A stretch of DNA of 64,000 bases from Asterias rubens (Eukaryota > Echinodermata > Asteroidea > Forcipulatida > Asteriidae). Below are positions 15,401 to 29,500 of the stretch, piece after piece; positions within the stretch are counted from its first letter, which is position 1, and each line of letters begins with the position of its first letter. A program made the translations under genes and the position numbers. Location: positions 1,984,001 to 2,048,000 of the forward strand of contig NC_047082.1 of the NCBI RefSeq assembly GCF_902459465.1. The letters run 5' to 3'. The notes beneath the pieces are model-generated. The model saw only the letters and a list, made by a program, of their open reading frames with translations. It did no database searches and was not told where the DNA came from.

Positions 15401-16062
15401 CCGAGCTGTTAGAGACCAGACAGTGTCGAATGGTGCAAAGATATTGTCAAGGTAAACAATAGTTTTGAACATTCCTTGGATGACATGATGGAGAGAAACA
15501 TTAAGAAGTTTTCACTGGGGTTGAAGCCAATTAGACATCCGGGTAGTGGTATGTCGTCGGATTCCCCACATAAACCAATTACTGTTAGCAAGAGATTCAT
15601 TTCAACGTTCTTAGCTGACTATCAAAGTTAAAACTTGTTTGTCTGTTTATTGGAAAAGTATGACACTGTATGTAGCAGGTGTTTTGCCTAGTTAAATAAA
15701 CTTACTGCCTGCCTACATACACCATGGTCTGACGTGGACAAGTCTTCCCCCTAGATAAAACTGTACAATGACATGAAGGCCTTGTGAGTATAACTTTAGA
15801 TAAATGACTTTTTTAATGATTTTTTTTTTCAACAGAAGACGACCTTATCACTGAAGCAACGGCAGTAGGTCAATATAAAAACGACAAAGAAAGCTCGAAA
15901 AGAAAGTCGGCACGACGAAAATCACGAAAAAGAAGTCGAACTCGCAAAACGCGAACAAGGACTCGCTCAAAGAGTGGTCGTGAAAGAGATCCATCAAAGT
16001 CAAGAAACAACGAGAAACAATCTCGCGATACACCACGAGATCTTCCAGCGGATATTGCGTGA
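9475..16062 (+). CDS. RSPO: R-spondin, secreted Wnt-signalling enhancer
   Basis: Secreted protein of the R-spondin family, whose members bind LGR4-6 and the ubiquitin ligases ZNRF3/RNF43 and so raise Wnt receptor levels. Exons: 9475-9574, 13552-13722, 14497-14646, 15266-15451, 15836-16062; every intron is phase 1, giving 277 aa. Domains: signal peptide (about 1-25), furin-like repeat 1 (35-90, begins CPQGCNSC), furin-like repeat 2 (91-140, CRVENCESC), thrombospondin type 1 repeat (142-202, SEWDSWTPC), and a very basic Lys/Arg/Ser tail (204-277). Vertebrate family members are about 240-270 aa with the same order. The start is the first ATG in frame, followed directly by the hydrophobic signal. 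In furin repeat 1 the Arg and Gln known to contact the ligase appear kept (R61, Q66). In furin repeat 2 the two Phe known to contact LGR are Tyr101 and Val105. One RSPO gene is seen; which vertebrate paralogue is closest cannot be told. Confidence 0.95.
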
Positions 16063-16990
16063 ATGTTCAGAGGATCCTTGGTGGATTGAACACGAGAGGG
16101 CGCTTTTGTCAAAGATGCAGTGTGAGGAGCTCTTCCATAATCTGTTTTGAAAGCTCTGAATGTGAAAATGAGGCACACGTCTCTATTAGCGTTGAATAAC
16201 CTTCAACTAAATTGACGAGAATGATTGTACGAAAGACTGTGCTTTTAAAAAGAAATGCCATGCTTTTAAACATTCTGTATATTATTTTGTGTCTCATCGA
16301 GCACAATTCGGGAAGCAATGTGTGTTTATGCAAATGCTACTTTATTAAAATTAATAATGAACGAGTAACACAAGAACAGAACCACGCAAGATGCCAATTC
16401 AATAGCTCCGTCATCAACAATTATGCACATTTCTCGTCAAAGTTCCACTATGAGACAATGGAATGATGTTAGGTTTGTGCCATCTTAAAGCCCATTGATT
16501 TAGTTGTTGTTTTGAATAGAATCGCTTATTTGATGAAATAGTATAAAATGTTGTTTTTATTGATGATCAGAGGAGAGGTGAATTCCTATAGTGTACAATT
16601 CCTTTAAAAGTAAAACTTGAGATTAGATTTCACTTTCATCTTGAGTATTTAACCATTATTGGATTTCTAGTTTTGAGATGTCGAACAAGATTTTGTCCGG
16701 TACGTATAAAGAAATCATCAGCAACTAAGAGTGTGTTAATTTATATGGAACATATGCAAATAACCGAGCTTAGAGATTCAACAATTGTATCTTTCGTAAA
16801 TGTTATACGTAATGTATAATCCATTTTTAAAAGAATGCGTACATATGACATCTTACCACTTTACTATGACATCATGATGACGTTTAATTTATTATTTTTG
16901 AATAACTGAGCTCAACTATTTATTACTTTGGGGTTCGTATACCATAAGAATTATTTTGTTAGTATCGGTATAATATGATTTTATTTTTAA

Positions 16991-17014
16991 AATAAACTTC
17001 TTTTGTGAAATAAA
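16991..17014 (+). promoter_or_regulatory. Candidate poly(A) signals of RSPO
   Basis: AATAAA occurs at 16991-16996 and again at 17009-17014, about 0.93 kb after the R-spondin stop codon. The AT-rich stretch between them and the stop would be the 3'UTR. Confidence 0.45.
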
Positions 17015-18371
17015 CCTTTCCCGAGGTTGAAAAACTTGCTGTATTTGTATTACTTCATTGAGACAGTGACAAGATAATTTCTACACATCTATGAGTTATT
17101 ATTTAAGGAGGTTGATGCAGAGGACGGACACACGTCTACTGGGGGTTTTATCATTCGTCGTTAAATCACGCTTAGTCAACCAGCGTCATCACGTTTTGTT
17201 CGATGTGTGCGATTTATCTAATGAAAATTGATAATTTTATCAATAATTGTAATTGTAATTTTTAGACGGCGGTTATTCGGGTTATATATATATTTTTTAC
17301 ATAATGACATGCTTATTTAGCAAGGGGACAATTTTGGTAGTTGCTAAAGACCAGATCCTCACTTGGTGTACCCAAACGTATGCATACAATAACAAACTTC
17401 GGATTGATGATACCAAAGCCTACACCCGATGGTCCGTAAAAGGGGGGTAACCCTGTTCCAGCCCTAGGGGTAGGAGTAGGTGGCAACGGCCTCTGGAAAA
17501 AAATCACTGTAGTCCACACCTTGAAGTGGCCCTCAGGCCTTGTGTGTCTGGCGACTAGCATTACAAAAACTGTGAACATTTTGGCTCAATTATTGGTGTT
17601 ATCGAAAAAGCAAGAAAATGATGAAAGAAAAACACCCTTGTTGCATTTATGTGCTTTCAGATGCCCAAGGAAAGCTTCATGCCTGAAGTCTTTTTACGAT
17701 TCATTGGGTGAAAAACCACCCCCTCTCTAAAATGAAATTACTTTAAAGGAATGATTTTTTAACAATATTTTATAATATTAAAGGGAGTTAGTACAAACAC
17801 ATCCAGGCCTTTAGGAGATAATCATCTTCCAGATAGAGAGAAGAAAACATTATCTAAACTCCAAACGGACAACCAAAAGTGTAATTCAAAGAGTAAAAGG
17901 TTAATTGCATGCATTCACACTTATCCTTAGAACAATACATTCAATTACTTATTACAAATTTACAGGCATAGATCAGAAACAGGTGCCAACATATACCTAC
18001 CTCCTGTTGTTATTTACTCCACCCCCTGAATTTTGTTCACCAGGCGAAAACCAATTGTCAGAATATCTTTGTTCCCTTTGTAGCGGAACTCAATGGACAT
18101 ATTTCTTAGGGAAATAATGCGTAGCAATCAATTAGTAACAATTTGAGAACCAGTGAGGTTTGTAAGTGGTAGGTTTTCCCCCACAGCTATTTCATGTTTC
18201 AAAATAAAACGGACGTAAAACAACTACGATAACGGAACAAAATCGGATTGTTGCCGAGCTCAAATACAAACCCATCTGCAGAAAAATTAGCTTCCAGCTA
18301 ACTTCCCCGACGAAGTTAGAAATGTGTTATTGCCAGGGCTGAGGTTAATCGGAATGTTCGTAACAGGAAAT

Positions 18372-18418
18372 ACAATGTTGACAGTGGCACAGTCAGACAA
18401 TGTTGACAGTGGCACAGT
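18372..18418. repeat. Two tandem 22-bp repeats, period 25
   Basis: The 22-bp unit starting ACAATGTTGACAGTGG is found identically at 18372-18393 and 18397-18418. Confidence 0.85.
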
Positions 18419-20156
18419 TTCACAGCCATGTGAAACCATTATTTTTTTAGAAGATCAATTGATGTTCTTTAAATGCAATGCAACAGGAGTTTTACATTGT
18501 ATCCCCTCCTTAATGTGTCTTTGCCCCCGTTTGCCATCCCTCCCCCACCACCTAAAAAGTATTTGGTAACGCCATTGTATTTTGGTCATTAGCAAATATC
18601 AAAATATTTTGAAAACCCTGCAAAGAATATTAATTTGTTCCTCTATAGTTCTTTACGCAATCAACTTTTGTATATCTTTCACCTCCTTCCCATCCCCAAA
18701 TTAAGTTTTTACCCTGGCTTGCCCCCCACCCACCCATTGAAATGTTTGGTTACACCACTGCATTTTGGCCATTAGTGAAGGTTTCCGTTGGAAACAATGT
18801 AACAAAATATGACTTTGTACCTCTACACTTCTTTACGTCATGCAATGGTCGTTTTTCATTTGAACACAGTATATTTCCCAATCCCACCACTCACTCTAAA
18901 GACCTGAAAGCAACGTTAATTTGTCCTAATTCAATTTTGACCCATCAGTGTGCTTCCTTGAATGGCACCCGATTGTTTTGTTATTTCTACGTCTCGACGC
19001 AGACCCATTGTGACGTCCTCGCCACTTCAATACACGTTCAAACATTATGGAATCGATTGAACCACAGCACCATTAAACATTACACCTTTGTCTTCTTCTG
19101 CCCATCTCTGGAAAAATGTGTGAATGGAATATAATTTCTGTTAGCTAAAGTATTCAGGGTATTTTAATGCATTGAATGATTTTACTGTAGTCAATAATGC
19201 TGAAAATTTCAAGTATTGACAATGACTGTTTGCATTTTATGAACATGAATGGTTGTCTGTTGATTGTGAGGCAAAAGAAATAGTGTGAACTCAATTCCAT
19301 TGATTAAATCACAGGAAACTCTATTTTTGAAACAATTTAATGTGGTGAAAACTTATTACATTAGTTCAAAAATTTGAACTGAGGAAATATTTAAATTGAC
19401 TTGAAGATTGATTTTTTGTAATGGGTTTTGAGGTATCTCTAAAATTGAAGGCCTGCTATGAACCAGACGAATCATTAATCAGAGGGACCCAATTTGAAGG
19501 TTAAATGAAGTCCTATAAATAGAAACAATTGGGTTGAATAGAGACGTCTGAGACTTGTTATTGTCATTTTTGGCAATAGCATGACATCATATAGCTTAAG
19601 GATTACAAAGATGACACAGCAGCATTTTTTGATGGATTAAATTTAGTACAAAATGCCATGTTTCTACAGCCAAATCAACCAATCAATGCGTTATATTATC
19701 ATTACAAATCATATGGAGAGTCACTAGATGTTGATATTGGCTTCTCTAGACTAATATTATTTTCTTACTGTAGTTTCCCCCCATGTTTCAATCTTATTTG
19801 CATTACCTTCAAGAGCATTACATACATTTTGGTTTTATGAAAGGGCTCGCTTCGAAATAACTATTTATATGGGACGTTTTTAAACTCATGCCAAATGATA
19901 TCAATAATACTTCTGTAGTGAAAAAACATATTTAGTTGACTTTCTATCAGTATAAATAAGTAAGATATGACTTTAATTGACTCTGGAGCCCACTCGCGTC
20001 TTACCTTTCGCACATGTTCATTAAAAATAGTTGTGTCTTAGTTAGACTCTTAAATTATTGAAGATACACTTTTACAGTAACGATTAGATGAGGTTGATAA
20101 CTCAATACAGTGCATATAAGACAGCCAGTATTCTTGTAGGGCGTGGTTTCTTATTA

Positions 20157-20358
20157 GGGATTTTTCGTTTTCGACGACGGATGGTTCTGCGACGGTTGTT
20201 CAGCTAAACGTTGTCATTTTCAGCACAACGAAGATTCATCCCAAGTACTGTCGTAGAAATTGAGGGACGACCGTCCTCAAAGCCAAAGCATGCGCAGATG
20301 ACGCCAAATGTCATCTTTACCGTCGCAGAACCATCCGTCGTCGAAAACGAAAAGTCCC
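20157..20358. mobile_element. MITE-like inverted repeat upstream of VIAAT
   Basis: Arms of about 40 bp face each other: the left arm ends near 20196 and the right starts near 20319. They match almost perfectly across GTTTTCGACGACGGATGG and its complement. Both outer ends read GGGA/TCCC and are flanked by TTA (20154-20156 and 20359-20361), which fits the 3-bp TTA/TAA target duplication of PIF/Harbinger elements. There is no transposase frame in the 0.2 kb, so it would be non-autonomous. It lies about 200 bp before the VIAAT start codon. Confidence 0.7.
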
Positions 20359-20558
20359 TTAAAAGTTCAGTGCACGACGTCACGTTGAGATTACAGTAGT
20401 ACGGTAGCAGCCGGTCGCTCAAGAAAGACGGAGATTGTGTGTGAGCGTCGCGCAGAGAGTTGTTGGCTGCATTGGCCTAAATACTCTCACTTTGGCTCTA
20501 GAAGTCTTAGAAGAAAGTGGTTTCCGGTGGATTTGAAAAACCCAGCCGATCTTTGAGT

Positions 20559-23500
20559 ATGTCGAGCTACTCTCCGATACCGGGTTTGGGGGCCCCAGTC
20601 GCCAGAATACGGAATTTTGTCGGCGGTCTACTTCCCCGAGGTAGACTAGATGAAGAGCATCTTCATTTCGCTAAGTGTGATTCTACGGAGCTGTCTGTAC
20701 TGGGTCCGGGGGAAGATGAAGCGGTACTTACGAAGCAAGGAGGGGCAGAGAAGGGTAAAGTACCCGCCGTGAATGGGGCCGTGGCACCGGGCTGGAACCA
20801 GCAGGCAGCGTCTGCTGCTGGACAGAGAGGTGGATACGGAGAAGGAAGTAATGTGAACATTGTCAAGAAACAAATATCTACATGGGATGCTGGCTGGAAT
20901 GTAACTAATGCTATACAGGTAAGCTAACTATAATGTACCACTTTGTACCACTGTGTGCCATGATTTTCCTCTTTTAACATTTCCTGGGATCAATGTTATA
21001 TTTTTTGTGTGTGGAAAGTTTACAACACAAAATTTAAGCATTTCAAATGACTTAACAATATATATTTTAAGTTAAATTGCCAGTAAAATTTTTACTTTTA
21101 CAAAGTTAAATTAATGCAGCACCTCAAGTTATGGTTTGTGTTTTATATAGTTTTCATGTTATCTTTACAACATTTTTAAATTACAAATTTCTAATAGTTA
21201 TATCTTTCTGTACTATTGATTGATTGAGCTGTTAGTTCTTTCCAAATCATGTTCATGATAATATAAAACAGGCTTTGAGTTGATTTATTTTATTTAATAA
21301 TACTAAAAAGATGTTGAGATAAACATGTAGGTATATAATTAAAATAACAGGTTTGAATCTTGTTTTAGTCTCCAAGAAATAGTATTAAAGAACATAAGTA
21401 CAATAGCTAAACGAAAGAAAAAAATTATGGTGGATAAATTATTGGTTTTATGAACAGGATTACTGGAAAGCCTTCGTAAAATTTCAAAACATTATAGTCA
21501 AATTTGAGGTTTAAAAGCAATTGCCGCATTGGAGAACACAAACAAAGAACACATTTTTACAATAATCCAGAAACAGTGAAAACAGCACTCTATTTCTAAG
21601 AAAATGTTGAAAATAAATAATAAAAACAAGTTTTGTCAAAATAGCCTTTAAGCCTTCGAGAAAGAATATACAACGACCGAAACGCTAGGCCCTTGTGACT
21701 ATTTTTGCAAAAAAAAATAAAAATATAATAAAACAAACAAGGAGATTACTTGAGAAATAATGTATAAATAAACAAATAATAAATTAATAATACTAAAATT
21801 TCACAAAATGAAGTACAAATTCCATTAGTCGGTGCCACTCAGTAAAATTCATTAAAATTAATGGAAATTTTGAAGAAGTGTATGTCCTCAGAAATTTTCA
21901 TCAAATTGCTCCCCATTCATGCAATATTTCATACTTCGGACGTGCAGTTGCACCTAGCTAACAAATTATGCCTTTCTATATACAGTGTCCAATTTAAAGG
22001 GATAATTTGGATACAACTTTGCAATTTTATGTAGGCCTATAGATGCAATACTCACTAGGTTTAGGGATAACACACCATTGCACCAACCAAGCATCTTACC
22101 GAAGATCGATTGTCACGTTTTAGTTAAATTATTCATTTCTTTGGGTTTTTCTCGAGGGAAGTATAAATTTTATAATCATTGAGCTTCCAGAAGTGATCGA
22201 AATGATTTTTCTTTACATATTAAGCAAGCCTGTCTTTGAGATACAGTTCGGGTGTTATCTAAAGCGATATGTACGTTTAACCCATCGATATTTACAATCG
22301 TTCTTGCAATGACAGATATTTTAATTTTTTTCACGACAAAATTCTGTTTTTACGACTATACACTTTATCTATACCCATCTAACCCAGTCAACGCTTATTC
22401 ACAGTGTCCGAAATACTAATCACTAATTGAATTACATGATACATCGCCTGGTTGGTTTCCACACTTTCCCCCACCGCCTAGAAAGGGCACCAGTCCATGA
22501 AATCGGCGAAATATACCCGTAATTGCATGTCTCAGTTTTCATTTATTTCAACTGACCATGGCAATTTGGCGAGAAGATTTGCCACCTGATCCTGTGTGAT
22601 TGAATTTTATGTTCATGTTGCAAGCAATGTAGGCACACATGCATCCCTTCTACATCAAGAGGTCCTTCAAGTCTTGATGCAATGTCATCTCAAAGAATGC
22701 ATACTCATCGTATCTCATGTTCTGTATTTCTAGAAACAAGTTTGGTTATTATCGATAAAGGTTATAAATGTAAGGGGAAGTAGTATTGATATCTCCCCTC
22801 TATCATCAAGTTTGTTTTCAAATAATATTTTTTACATAGTTTTTTCTGTCTAGAAATAATATGCCAATTCATGTTATTATCTTAACAACTGTACAATCGC
22901 AAAGAACACGCGCAATATTTGGTTCAGCTTTGCTTGTAAACTCTAGTTTTACTAATTTTATTGTAAGGGTTATGTTATGGGGTTATTTACGAGCAACCTA
23001 TGCAAGGAAATCTCCGCGAAGAAAACAAAGAATTCATATTAAAATGCTTACACAGGGATAGAAACATCTTTTTTTTTCATCTTTTATGGTACTTAAGTTG
23101 CCCTGTGTCATGCATTGCAGTTGGTTGCCTCAAAGTTGTCTGTAGAAATTTTCATTTTTGTTTAATCTATAAAAAAACAAAAAACAAAAATGCATTCAGG
23201 AAAACAATGTTAAAACAATGGTAAATTATATTAAAACGAAAGTGAAATATTTATGCAGGTATATTTATCATTCAATTACTGTTTACCATCTTGCCATAAA
23301 ACCCCTCAAAATGCATTTAGGAAAATAATCTCGAAACAATAGAAAATTATATTAAAACGAAAGTGATATATTTATACAGGTATGATTATCATTCAATTAA
23401 TGTTTACCATCTGGTCATAACTAATTTACAACTTAATTTCACAAATTTCTAGTAGCATATGTTGAAACTTTCAAGTAAATGTCAGAACACTTCTGCACCC

Positions 23501-26500
23501 ACACATAATAATGTTCAGAGAGTGTACTTTAAACACCATTTCGACCAATACTGAAATTTAGGTTTTCAAAATGCAAACATAGACAGCAGTATGTCTACAA
23601 ACCACGCGACAGCTTGGCAGACACGCAGTATGTTTTTGATTTCGTTTGGAAACTTGAGTTGATCGAAACAGACTCGTCACCTTAAAATTGAATCTTTTGA
23701 AGACAACTAATAAGAAAGAAAGAAGGCAAAAAGGAGGGACAAAATTGCAAAGAAGGAACCTGAAATACGTGTCGCCATGACTAAATCTGCCTTTCAATGA
23801 CGTCAATAACAATTAAATCAGCGTCTGAATATTACATTAATCAAGGAGACAACCTTGAAGGCATGGCATCTCTTAATGAATAATTCAATAACTAATTTGC
23901 ATAATGTAGTTTTCTTCTGTCGGACGGAGATGTCTTTCACGTGGTCTTTGGTGTCTTCACCTTGTACAACTCTAATAAAACAAATCCATGGAGTGGTTCA
24001 CAGCAGCTCAGCATGAAGCTTTGTAATGATTCTATTATTAGATGCAGTATTCTAAAAATAGTTAAATAATTAGTCTGCACATCATATTTATATTATCTGT
24101 TTTTCTCAATAAGCTATTTTTTTGAGTAGTTGTACTCATGTTGTTATTAACATCGTCGTTTGTTTTTAAGGTATACATCATATAATTGTAAACAACTTCA
24201 CATAAAATAAAAATAAAAATCAGAGGAGAATGTTGAATATTTGCATGACCTTTGCAAACAATTGAACTGACAGACTTTCAGTTCTTGCAAATGATAATTG
24301 TTGTTAATCTGAAATGTTTTAGAGGGTGTATTCTCGGTTACAAGCTTGAAACAAAACCAGGACTACAAAAGAACACTGGTTGGTACTATGGTTTGCATGC
24401 CATCAAATCACTAAACATCCCTGATTCATTCCGACGACAACATGCATGTCTAAGACGCGATCAATTTCCTCGTTCGAATGAAAACACACTCTCTGAATCT
24501 GCTCCCAGACTCGATATGAAAACAACCAATCAGCGTGCCAGGCTGTTGACTCAGGTGGTGACAATGTAGACACAATCTCGATCAGTATGCTCAGATCTGC
24601 ATATTAGCAGCCCACTCGAGTGCAATTCGCTAGCCACTAATTGACCAGGTCTCAAAAAAGGAAAAAAGAAAACATTTCAAATTGAAGATAGAGGACGCAA
24701 GACGTTCGATGACTATACGTCACAAGAAGGTATAACGGTGAGAATTGATTGCTCATGATTGGGATAAGAAGTATCTTTATTTGATTGGGCTCAGACTTGT
24801 AGACGATCGCTCTCGTCAATTAATAATGAAAACTAGATATTTAAGGTTGAAAAAATCTATAAAAAGAAAGCCTGTGGTTCGTCTTCTCCATGTGGTGCAT
24901 TAGATTAGACATTGAAGTTGTGTCGTTTGTCAAAACAGATTCCCATGGTAAAAAGACGAACACAGTTTTCCCTCAATCGATACTGAATACAGATTTGTAG
25001 AGCTTAACGATCTGGTCTCAATTAGTGTAGGCTTGTATGAGGGTAGATCATGAGGCTAACCCTCAAATGGGGGTTGAAGCTTAGACTTGAGTCTTCTCTT
25101 GATCCACAACAGGCCGACACGTCGGCCCTTGCCGAGGCAAAGCCACGATTTCCGCTTCGACTCCGTAAAAAGTATTTTCGAAGTTATGGTTTATTTAAAA
25201 GCCACTTTTTCCCAAATCAAGCGTCTTTGGCTATGACTATAGCCGTTGGCTGCAGTAATAACTTTTACGACTATTCAGAGTAAGCCACAGCCGAAGCCGT
25301 TAACTCTGGCATCTTGCTTTCGCTGTTCTCGATAACGCGTTTGATACACCACTATGAGTATTTACCTAAATGTCACGTCATATTCCAAGGTGTCGACATT
25401 TTGCTTCTCAATACCAAATATATATCTTTCTTTTCACTGCATGTATATGACGACATCACAATCAGTAGTCTGAGCCGCTGATGGTTTACTAAAACAGCGT
25501 TTATATAGCTACAGCAAAACCCTGTTACTCAACAGCAATGTTTTGTCACGTTCAGTTGCTAAAATTGCCATAGGCTTCCCTGCCCTCCCGCAGCTAAATA
25601 ATCAGATATGGTGTGTACAGTGATTATAATAGGCTTAATCCCACACCGATATGAAAATTAATAGTGAAATAGCACAGCTTTGTAGAAATAGACATAGACG
25701 TAAAAAAAACATATTTTGTTGGTCATGTTTCCTTGGTAATTCGCTGAGCGTTCAAAAGATTTATATTAAGCTTGGACACTAGTCTTCTGATCAAGCACAC
25801 AAAAATCTACCGTAGCTTAGCAGACAATCAGCTATTCCAAGCAATGCCTTTTAGTATAAATACACTAAGCACAAATATATCGGGCTTGGCAAAATGTTTT
25901 AACATTAAATTAAACATGCCACCATTGGGTTTAACATTGACACCATGGGTGTTTTCACGTAGATACCGAAGAGAAAATCCAAATTTTAATTTTACTAACA
26001 TTAATGTAACCGCTTTTGGAATAGTGTTAGTTCAACACCCCGATGGTGTTAAATCTTATTTTAGTTGTATCTATCTGTAACAACAAAATGTGTTAATTTT
26101 AACACCTCAGTTTTTGCAGTGTAAACCTCTAGTCATTACTTCCAAGGAAATGTAAAATTGATTCACCCTCTAGCTTTCTTTCATAATTCAAAACCTAAAA
26201 ACAATATATGATATTAAACACCTAAGAAAAATGTCGTCCCACAGAAAACAATTGTTGCTCCTAATCAATTTAACTTGCTTATATTAAACCATCTACATCA
26301 ACATCCCAATCGTGTTTGGTACGAGGATATGTAGTTATTAATGAAATAAAGATGTAAAGTGTCAGAACAATATTGAAGCATCACATTCTCCAAAAGAATC
26401 CGCTTTGAAAAGTGATTCAATTACTCAATTCATCACAGCCTTTTTCCTTTTTTTTTATAGAAGAAGACGTGACAACTTTGATTTCATATACACACAACGC

Positions 26501-29500
26501 AATCTGGAATAATAGCCACATACTCCTTCGGCTATTTTGCATCCATCAAAACCTGAACGCAGTGCTGTACTTTCTTCAGACTCAAAGGGAATTCACATAA
26601 AATAGAATATTATCAAATCAAAACACACTCGGTGACTATCAGAGAAGCGGTTCTTTAACTGTTTTGCCGTATCTTGATCATTGAAAAAAACATACCCTTT
26701 CAGTTGCATCACATTTAGAAGCGGAAATTCAAAGGATCTTTTTTGATGAGACCGGTGGATAAGAGGGTAATTGTGGAGGTCTCGTTTCTTGGTTTGTATA
26801 TTCGGCCTTGGGCAATTATGTTAAGCACTAACAGCGTGTAGATATCATTTCAACTTCTATAAAAAACATATTTTGACTGTGGGAGATATCAATGTAGTAA
26901 ATCATACGGGGTCGTGAATGGTTATATTCTGTGAATATTTGATCTTAAATGTCATGATCCATTCGTTATTATGATCTATTAATATTGTGTTCGTGAAATA
27001 CACACTTATTACGACTTCAAAGTACACGGAAAGCTCAACAATTGGTACTTTTTATTTGGTCTTTTTAAATTTGTTAGACTGATTCCTCACACATTGGTGT
27101 TACGTGGGATTCCGTGGGGTTTCACCCCCTGAGATTTCAAAATGATTTGGGGATAGTTGTCCTGTTGTCCTATAATAATAAATGGACAAGCAATTTAGGT
27201 TCCATGTTTAGCTGACGGATACAAATTTGCGTCAATACCCGTCAACAGACTCATTTCCTCCAGCCTCAATTTGGTGATGTCCGTTTTGTGCACACTAAAA
27301 ATTAGATGGGGGGGATGATGCAGAAACAGCTCAGTGACCCCGAGCGAAGGGTTGAAGAGAAAACTCTCTCAAGGATCAAGAAAAAGATTAGTTTAAACGT
27401 TCCATATTACCACATAGGCTTACACGGGGTCATGGCCATTCACATGTCCAATAGAATTTCTAATAAGTCACTCATCATTGCATTAATTGGCTCGTCCCCC
27501 CCTTCCCTCTGGGAACGATCTTGCCGGCTCGTGTGGTCTTTAAGTGCAGGTATCGATTAATACAAACAATCATTATTTCGGCAAATTAAGAGTTCTTTTG
27601 AAGAAGTTTTCCGGAGGAATGTACAGATTTCACAAGCGTTTGAAGCACACAACGATTACACACATCGGTTGGATATTTTTTATCAAGAGAACGATTTCGA
27701 TATGCTGCTGTACACAAATGTATTTGATGGGCAACATTTATTTCAGTCCAGTAAAATTGTTTAAATTTTTAATAAGAAAGTTTATTATACACTTATGCAT
27801 GAGTTGAGCCACTGGCAAATCAGTGAGTTGTGTTTTCACGAAACCCTGGAGCAGTAAGTTTTCTCTGTTTCAAACTGTTGACGAAACCCACGACAGCGCA
27901 AGAACATTCGAAGTAATTGTTTCAGTAAATACTTTTCTAACGGTTGAGGAAAAACTCCGTCTTCCGGAACCCTCATCCCAGATGGAACTCGTGCAAACAT
28001 GAAGTAGCAAATTCAGGCTAGTCGGACCGGCATAACTAAATAAGACAGATGCGTAAAGACACGTCTTGGATCAATAACCAAGACAGGTGGCCGTCTTGGA
28101 ACCAATCGGGCGCATGATGCAGAAACAGCTCAGTCCAACCCCCAAGTACAGTGGTTGCAGAGAAAACTCCCTTAAGGTTTAAGAAAGACATTAGTTTAAC
28201 TTCATGCATAAAAGATAAAGATTTTGTATGCACAAGGGAAAAAAGGGGTAGAATATTTTGGGTTGTTGGCTATGTTTTACCTTCTCGTCTTGTGTCTTGG
28301 GTGTTTTGTTTAGTTTACCCGAAGTGCATCTTAATATGATTGTATTCATTATAGGAAAGTTGTCATACTGAAGCGGTTCCATTGTAAATATTTTATCAAC
28401 AAATTGTGCCAAGAACTGGTGCTTCAAAGGGATGAGCTATGAATAAGGTGAAGGGGAGGGGGCAGATGATGTGTTATACCAGTTTGTATGAAGTTAAATT
28501 CAGACCTAAGTCTTATTTTGAATGTGGCCTTGTTCCGACGCATTATGTACTGTGCTTAAAGTTTATAAGCACAACTAAGCAGAAATCGATTAAAAGTGCG
28601 AGTAGAAGACTAAGCAATATTCATCGTATCGTTGACGCATTCTGTCTCACCCAATCCCAAATTCACAGGTGGACTAAATAATATATTCAATACGGTACCT
28701 GAACAAAGTCCCTTAACAAACAGGCATAAATCCCGTTCAGCATGATGTATGATGTGTGTTTAGAACACCTCTGGGTTTACAACACCATCTTAACATTCTT
28801 CTTTCAAAACACTTCATCAGCGCCCAATCGCCCCAAGTATTGCGTCAAGTACTCCCCCCTTGGGGCGAGAATTCTAATATTACCAGACTTGACCTAAAAT
28901 GTTTCCGAGTATGTCACCTCCTATATAGAAATCTAAGATGTCTTTGAAGACGTTCGCATTACTGGGAGGGGGGCTTCCGTAAGCCTCGGGTGCCCCTGAG
29001 AGGTTGACTGATTAAAATTGTAGATTACGCTGTCATAGAGTGAGCCTACTCATCGATCAATAGACAAAGACAATGAGGAAAAATCATCTTCATACTATTA
29101 TGCGAATATTTGAAAACCAATCTCTCTTGCTGGAACTGTATGAAATCGTAGTAAGAAAAAACTAAACTTCAATTACACAATCAGGAGCCACCCGCCACTC
29201 GCTCTCACCCAAACAAGTAAATAAATAAATGATAACAACATAAAATAAATTGATATAAAACAAAAAATAAATGAATAAAATAAAAACATTATAAATAAAT
29301 ACAAAACAAAAAAACAACAACAAAACAAAACATGTTAATTTACCACGTTGCTGGTAGTTGGTATGTATTAATTTTTTTTAAAGACTGCATCATGCTTTAA
29401 AAATGACTTACTATGTCGTTCACACCCGTCCCCCTTAGTTACCCCCCCCCCCAAAAAAAAACAAAAAAAAAGTAAGGGGACTGTTTATTTATGTTAATGG

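Larger units (their letters stand above)
16063..20558. other. RSPO 3'UTR and intergenic region before VIAAT
   Basis: The first kilobase is probably RSPO 3'UTR. The rest has no recognised gene. A 130-codon frame at 18742-19134 has no recognisable domain and looks like chance. A 22-bp sequence is directly repeated at 18372 and 18397. An inverted-repeat element at 20157-20358 lies just upstream of VIAAT. TATAAG at about 20115 could be a TATA-like box, but it is 440 bp before the start codon and unproven. Confidence 0.5.

Noticed and set aside
18742-19134. 130-codon frame between RSPO and VIAAT
   Set aside because: No domain, no splice or poly(A) support, composition like the surrounding DNA.
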